Positions 58,628 through 64,000 of a DNA stretch of 64,000 nucleotides are shown piece after piece. This stretch comes from Hyaloperonospora brassicae. Its lineage: Eukaryota; Oomycota; Peronosporomycetes; Peronosporales; Peronosporaceae. The translations under genes were made by a program, and so were the position numbers. Below the pieces are notes generated by a model. The model searched no databases. It saw only the letters and a list, made by a program, of their open reading frames with translations, and was not told the origin of the DNA. The stretch is from NCBI GenBank assembly GCA_947650285.1, contig CANTFL010000073.1, forward strand, positions 1 through 64,000. Direction: 5' to 3'. Positions within the stretch are counted from its first letter, which is position 1; each line of letters starts with the position of its first letter.

Positions 58628-58930
58628 GGTAGCGGAGTGAGCCCGTTGCGTTTTGTCAGTTTTAAGCAAGATCAACAAGAGTATTACTGTCGGAGGCAAT
58701 ATTCGGCGCTGCTTTACGCATTTATTGATTCGGGCCATTATACTACCAACTGACCGACCAATCGCTGTGCTGTACGCGCGCAATGAGTGGTGAGCAGGTA
58801 GCTGTATCAGAAATTTGTAGGTATATGTACTCAACGTAAAATTGAAGATAGTGTATTTAGGACACTAAGAATAGAATAGTACAGAACTACTTTTCCTTTA
58901 CCACTCTCAAGTTTGACTAGGGGTTGTTAA
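58628..58930 (+). mobile_element. Diverged family-1 LTR fragment
   Basis: Begins near GTAGCGGAGTGAGCCCGTTGCG, matching the LTR start, and carries the core variant CTGTACGCGCGCAATGAG at about 58770-58786. The right end is not clear. Confidence 0.6.
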
Positions 58931-59011
58931 CCGTAAAATTTAGAGCATAAATCAGGGCTGGAAACAGCTGGGTCCTCGTAGCACGACGGCAAGCACGCAG
59001 CGTTTAAACCT

Positions 59012-59035
59012 CCCCCCCCCCTCGAGGGGGGGGGG
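59012..59035. repeat. 24-bp perfect palindrome of C-run, CTCGAG, G-run
   Basis: Nine C, then CTCGAG, then nine G, perfectly self-complementary. It immediately precedes an open frame. Confidence 0.95.
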
Positions 59036-59063
59036 GAGCGGGAATGCCACCAGGATCTCTCGG

Positions 59064-59459
59064 GTGTCAGGAGACTCTTATCTGGACAATGCGGCGGCGG
59101 GAGACGGAGCCGCCACCCCATCAACCGCATCCCAGCCGGATGAGACGGTTGCTGACCAGGGGGGCTATCCCCATCCCCGGGATGCCCATCAGGCACCTGT
59201 AGCGCCGGTCACAGCTACCGACAGCGACGACCCCACGCCATTGCAGGGGGCAGCGACAGGCCGAGTGCAGCAACCGAGCCAAAAAAAACTCGACGTAGAC
59301 CGCCGACGCGTCAGGAGGGGCACAAAGGTCGGCCGTACCTCAGCCCGAGTCAGGGTCGACCCCCTTGCTAGCGTCCATGTTCCGCGCGTTGGTACCGGAA
59401 ATGAAAAGCCACACAGGCACAAGTCAAATGGACGCGTGACTATTAACAGTCAAGGAGCT
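59064..59459 (+). other. Unrecognised polar ORF cut by Copia insertion
   Basis: An open frame of about 130 codons with no ATG at its apparent start (GTG at 59064; the frame is open further upstream through the G-run). It is rich in Ala, Pro, Asp and Arg (DNAAAGDGAATPSTASQPDE, RRRVRRGTKVGRTSARVRVDP), with consistent GC-rich codons. It runs into the Copia LTR and stops there. It could be the start of another transposon's ORF interrupted by the Copia insertion; no domain supports this. Confidence 0.35.
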
Positions 59460-59758
59460 TGTTGACGGGGTGGCACGGGTGTGACGAGAAGACCGAAAGA
59501 GACCGGTGGGAGCGAGAGGCTTGAGGAGCGGAGCACAGAACACTTGCTCGGCAGAAGGAGGATTCGAAAGTGATTGATTCATAGGTCTTAACTCTGCCTA
59601 CCTTAGACTGCATCCAATCACATGGTGCATCTAAACAACCTGATTTACACGCGTCTAATCACTCTACGCGTCTAATCATCTCTATGGCAATTACCGAAGT
59701 AAGAACTATCCCATAAAAACTACACTCTAGTTTCGGATTGTACCGGTAACCCTCAACA
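59460..59758 (-). repeat. 3' LTR of Copia element
   Basis: 299 bp with terminal TGTTGA and TCAACA. A purine-rich tract (minus strand ATGGGGGCG, 59759-59767) abuts it as the polypurine tract. Confidence 0.9.
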
Positions 59759-61327
59759 CGCCCCCATAATGCGAACACGCGCAAATTCCGAGATCCGCCG
59801 TCATCACCTTGTGACGTGGCCCGTAAAGTCCCTTCGTCATGATGTCCGGTAACGTCACCGCAGTCTCGCAGTACTTAGATTTAACTTCACCGCACTTGAC
59901 TTCATCGCGGATACGATGGTAATTGATGTCAATATGCTTGGCGCGGCCGTGGTTGACTGGGTTCTTCTTCATCTTGATGCACGACTGATTGTCTGCATGG
60001 ATCATGAGCTTCGGTCCTTCCTCGTTGGCAGCTATCATGATCTCACAAAGTAGACAATAAATCCATTTGCCCTATTGAATCTCCAAGCTGAGTGCGATGT
60101 ATTCAGCTTCACTTGTGGAAAACGAACACTTGGCTGTTTCTTGCTGCCCCAACTCACTGGCGCACCAAGTAGCATGAACGTGTACCCCGAAGTTGACTTG
60201 CGGTCAGCAAGATCATTAGCCCAGTCGTCATCCGAATATACACGGAAGTCGATCTTGCTTTATGGCCTAAAGCAAATACCATGCGTCTTGGTTCCTTGCA
60301 GGCATCGTAGTATACGCATGACCGCAACCCAATGTTCTTCTTGGGGATTCTCCATAAACTGCGACACATAGCCCACGGCGAACGCAATTTCCGGGCGTGT
60401 TGCAGTGATCAGGTGCATCAACGCACCAACAACTTCGCAAAAAGGAGCATCGATCTTAGTGGCTGCATCACTTGAGACAAGTCGAGAGCTCATGTCGACT
60501 AAACTTGCGACTGCCTTGCAATCATCCACGCCAAAGCGCTTGAGTATGTCATCTACATACCGACGCTGACATAGTGTCACGCTTCCATCTGCGCCATTTA
60601 AAAGCTCGATGCCAAGCACAAATGCACACTTGCCGCTATCAGTCATCTCGATTTGAGTCATCAGATTGGTCATGGTGCGTGCAATTATCTCGCATGAGCT
60701 ACCGGTGATTAACACGTCATCCACATACACCAGCAGCAGCACGCATTGCGCTTCCACAATCCTTATGTAGAGAAACGGGCCTAGGATTGACGCTTGTAAT
60801 TTAATAGCACACACGAAATTATCAAAAGTTTCGTTCCATACGCGCGACGCTTGCTTTAGTCCGTAGATTGTCTTTACCAATTCCAGATAATCGAAGGAGA
60901 CCTCCAATTCCACGCCTTCAGGGATGACGCAGAACACTTGTTCCTTCGTGATATAATGCAGGAATGCCGTCACCACGTCGAGTTATTCTATGGTCCATCA
61001 GAAATACTTGACGACTTCAATCACCATACGCAGCGTCACGTACTTGACCACGGTCGAGAATTTTTCCTTGTAGTCGATCCCGTACTTTTGATTGAAACCC
61101 TTTTCCATAAGACGCGCCTTGTACTTTTCAATCGATCCGTCCGCTTTGCGCTTAATCTTGATAACCCACTTTGTGCCAATGGCGCGATGTCCTTTAGGCA
61201 GCTTGGCTGCGCGGAATAATTTACGAAGTCGCATCGACTCAATTTCCGCTTGGATGGCTTCACTCCAATGCGCTTGATCAGGACCGCTCACCGCAGCTTC
61301 AAAAGTAGGTGGCTCGGATAAGTCCAC
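59727..61327 (-). pseudogene. Copia reverse transcriptase and RNase H
   Basis: 61327-60998 reads PPTFEAAVSGPDQAHWSEAIQAEIESM and TKWVIKIKRKADGSIEKYKARL. After a stop, 60976-60260 gives VKTIYGLKQASRVWNETF, the intact catalytic box LLLVYVDDVLITG, and EMTDSGKCAFVLGIEL. RNase H continues in broken frames to 60038-59727, which ends with IHADNQSCIKMKKNPVNHGRAKHIDINYH and VTLPDIMTKGL. The polymerase active site is preserved, but at least two frame breaks separate it from the rest. Confidence 0.92.
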
Positions 61328-61423
61328 TGCTATTTCGATAGCATTCGCACTCGCACGCCAAAATACAGGCGTAGTCGATGCATCAGCATTCTTCGTTTCT
61401 TCCTCTTCTTTTTACTGGGCCTT

Positions 61424-62311
61424 TTAGTTATGTGGCGCGCTCGATTCTTCTAGTCCAGGCCGTTGACGCACTGTGCTCGTGGGATGAGCTGGTACTTCTT
61501 TATCATTTGGACGACTCTTGCGCTTTCCTGTTTGCTTATAATGCGCTTGACCCGGCGCTTCATCATCCAGCTCGAGGGAGTCGAAGTTAATGTCATCGGC
61601 ATCTTCATCGGTGGTTGGCGGCGAAAGTTTAAAGACGGACTCGTCAAAGTTTTTATCGCGACTGATGACCACCTTCTCCGCCTCGATGTCATAAACGCGA
61701 TGCGCTTTGGATACTTCTTCGAAGCCCAAGAATATGCCAGTGCAAGCCTGCGGGTCCCACTTGAGACGCTTCTCCTTCGGTGTCAGTATGTAAACTTGAC
61801 AACCGAACACCCGCATGTGCTTGACAATTGGCTTGGAGTTGTGGACGATCTCGAACGGAGTCTTGTGCACAACCTTAGGCGACGGCAGAAGATTCTTGAC
61901 GTAGAATGCCTTCATTGCTGCTTAGGCCCAGAAGCACTTTTCCAGATTATCATGGTGGAGCATGCTGCGGCCAATTGTGACGATAGTCCGAATGGCGCGC
62001 TCCGCCGTGCCGTTGGTCTGGTGTGCATTTGGCACTGTCGTCTGCTGTTAAATGCCTTTGGCTTCATAGAATTCTTGAAGCGATTTGGTTGCAAACTCGC
62101 GGGCTCCGTCGTGTCGGACAAACTTGGCCTTCTCGCCAAACTGCGCTTGCACCATCTTTATGGATCGAGTGATGTAGTTTTCACTCTCCGACTTCACACG
62201 TAGACAGAAGCACTTCATGCATCCACTGTCTTCGTCCACAATCAGCGGTAGATACTTGCTGCCACCCATGATTCCGCAGATGTTGACGTGAAATAGCTCA
62301 AATGTGTCCAA
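61424..62311 (-). pseudogene. Copia integrase core
   Basis: 62311-62048: FELFHVNICGIMGGSKYLPLIVDE, where the first catalytic Asp (usually HVDICG or HMDICG) is Asn; FVRHDGAREFAT holds the second. After a stop, HQTNGTAERAIRTI contains the Glu, then a TAG, and 61915-61424 reads MKAFYVKNLLPSPKVVHKTPFEIV and FGCQVYILTPKEKRLKWDP to the C-terminal region. The Asp-to-Asn change would inactivate strand transfer. Confidence 0.9.
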
Positions 62312-62385
62312 TCTGGGCTTGTCTTGGTTGCGTGGGAATGGTTTTTATCCATTTTCATTTGTTGGCATCCTCGACATGCGCTTGA

Positions 62386-63775
62386 TCAACTTGACTTGAG
62401 AGGTACCTTCACATCCTTGATCATGCTCGTGGCCACCATTTTGCGAAGCACATCAGCTGGAGCGTGTCCCATACGCGCATGTAAGTCGACACCGTTGTTT
62501 CTGCTATTTGTCGTATTGGCCGATCGATGAGCTGTGTGAAGGCAGTAAAGATCATCCACAAGATCTGCTGTTGCCACCACTAGTTGCAATCCTTTGCGAG
62601 CAACAAACATCTTGGTACCGTCGAACACCGCTTGAAACTTGCCGTGCTTGTTTATCTGCGGTACCGAAGTCAAATTTTTGCTCATGCTTGGTGCGTAAAG
62701 CACATTCTTGGTCTCGATTTCGCGCTCTTCACCGTCGGGCAGAACCACCATTTCAAAGATAGTTCCAACACCCGTGATGGATATTTTGTTGCCATCCGCC
62801 ACCAAAATTTCTTAGTCCTAGCACTTGTTCAGTCTTGCAAACTTGGTCTTGTCGTGGCGTATGTGGTGTGTTGCACCACTTTCGACGGCCCACATTCCGG
62901 ATATGTCCTTCTTTGCTGAGAGTCTATACTCCAACGAAACTGCAAACGCTACTTGATCGTAGTCGCTGTCTTCATCACGATATTGTTCCCACTGGACATT
63001 GCTCGCCCCCCGTACACGACTATTACCTCCGCTTCTGGCTCCTCGACTTTCATTCTTCTGCTTGGTCCAGCAGCGATTCACGGTGTGTACCACCTTCCCA
63101 CAGTAGGAGCACTTGTTTGGATCGCGTTCAGTGTTGAATGCCTTAACTGCTTCTTCAGTCTTGACCGTCGTCGCTGTTGTTGTCACCTTCTCCCCTTGGC
63201 GCTTGCCGTGCTCATTCGTGAGCTTCTTCACCACATCTTGGGTTCGAAGCTCTGTGCTGCTCATCCCCAAGTTCAGAAAAAAAGTCCTCAAAACTCTTAG
63301 GGAGACTGAGCGGCAGGCAAATTGGGACGTCCTCGTCCTCGATCTTCGCACCGATGCTGCTAAGCTTGGCGGCGATGTTCAGGACCTCGTTGCAGTGATG
63401 CATGACGTTGGAGCCTCCATCAATCTTTGTGCTGAAGCGTTGCCGCTTGAGGTAGATTATTCCGGCTTTCTGGGATCCACCGTACAGAACCTTCAGGCGT
63501 TGTCACGCAGCCCACGCTTCCTTGCAGTTGTCCACCACATGGTGGTAATCTGCACCCATGTGCAGCAACATCATTTCAAACGCGATGTTGCTCGTCTTGA
63601 CGTAGTCGTCCTGCGCTTGGGGGTTTACGAACGTCGGGGAGCTCTCCCGGTTGACAGCTTGCCACAATGACTTTGCCAGAAACACGCCACGCATGTATTG
63701 ACTCCAAGTCGAATAGTTGTCTCCGTATAACTAATCGATGAGGACGTTGGAGGATGCGTGGCTGGCAGAAGACAT
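62386..63775 (-). pseudogene. Copia gag, protease and pre-integrase region
   Basis: The ATG at 63775 begins the Gag, with a TAG after 14 codons (NVLID), then [22 protein letters not shown]. Another nonsense codon follows [11 protein letters not shown]. 63351-62818 contains the zinc knuckle CSYCGKVVHTVNRC (CX2CX4HX4C) and the protease motif WAVESGATHHI, where the catalytic Asp of DSGAT is Glu. 62805-62386 carries the GAG-pre-integrase segment [17 protein letters not shown]. Confidence 0.9.
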
Positions 63776-63794
63776 TGCGCTTGCGCTCATAACC
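63776..63794 (-). other. Copia primer-binding site
   Basis: On the minus strand GGTTATGAGCGCAAG directly follows the 5' LTR end (TCAACA). It resembles the internal initiator-Met tRNA-type primer site (GGTTATCAGAGC) used by many Copia elements. Confidence 0.5.
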
Positions 63795-64000
63795 TGTTGA
63801 CGGTATGGGACGGGCGTGACGAGAAGACCGGAAGAGACCGGTGGGAGCGAGAGGCTTGAGGAGCGGAGCACAGAACACTTGCTCGGCAGAAGGAGGATTC
63901 GAAAGTGATTGATTCATAGGTCTTAACTCTGCCTACCTTAGACTGCATCCAATCACATGGTGCATCTAAACAACCTGATTTACACGCGTCTAATCACTCT
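63795..64000 (-). repeat. 5' LTR of Copia element (partial, window end)
   Basis: Begins on the plus strand at TGTTGACGGTATGGGACGG and matches 59460 onward to the last base of the window. Confidence 0.92.

Larger units (their letters stand above)
59460..64000 (-). mobile_element. Ty1/Copia element, minus strand, 5' end beyond window
   Basis: The LTRs at 59460-59758 (3') and 63795 to beyond 64000 (5', partial) flank gag, protease, integrase, RT and RNase H in the Copia order (integrase before RT). The LTR copies differ at about five positions in the first 50 bp and are otherwise identical over the visible 206 bp, so insertion is recent compared with the Gypsy elements. Coding sequence nevertheless carries stops, frame breaks and catalytic substitutions. 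Confidence 0.93.

Overview
The window is a gene-poor, retrotransposon-dominated stretch of a plant-pathogenic oomycete genome, most likely Peronosporales (Phytophthora or a downy mildew). The evidence is Ty3/Gypsy chromoviruses and a Ty1/Copia element of the type common in oomycetes, a candidate secreted effector with an RXLR-like (QRLR) and DER motif pair, a secreted transglutaminase carrying a Pep-13-like segment, an ACC deaminase, and a good oomycete-style Inr+FPR core promoter in front of the ACC deaminase. I found no rRNA, convincing tRNA, CRISPR array or bacterial operon structure.

Layout. 1-6929: a decayed Ty3/Gypsy element (family 1) on the minus strand, its 3' end outside the window and its gag interrupted by a solo LTR at 6390-6831 with a perfect 5-bp target-site duplication. 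6930-14468: a second family-1 element on the plus strand, head-to-head with the first. The two share an almost identical 3.5-kb inverted tract (736-4241 and 9468-12973) embedded in strongly diverged flanks. 14469-21848: an LTR-bounded but inactivated Gypsy element of another family (family 2), minus strand, abutting the truncated 3' LTR of the second element. 21849-25742: unique sequence with the candidate effector gene (23858-24349, minus). 25743-41130: relics, with several family-1 LTR copies, a minisatellite, ancient plus-strand Gypsy RT and integrase remnants, and a 2.3-kb non-autonomous Mutator-like element (33952-36268) with long terminal inverted repeats and near-perfect 9-bp duplications. 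41131-52179: the gene-bearing island, with ACC deaminase (41771-42799, minus), a possible decayed esterase-like gene, and transglutaminase (50347-52179, minus). 52180-59459: mostly non-coding with microsatellites and one more LTR. 59460-64000: a young-looking but coding-defective Ty1/Copia element, minus strand, running off the window end.

How the parts relate. The three supported host genes are isolated single-exon genes, all on the minus strand, separated by transposon debris. All three are plausibly connected with the plant interface: effector, elicitor-type transglutaminase, and degradation of the ethylene precursor. The most unusual structures are the inverted near-identical tract between two ancient elements, which fits ectopic gene conversion or a palindromic misassembly, and an antisense ORF at the 3' end of family 1 that stays open where the sense polyprotein has stops. 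No wholly new gene system could be demonstrated from sequence alone.
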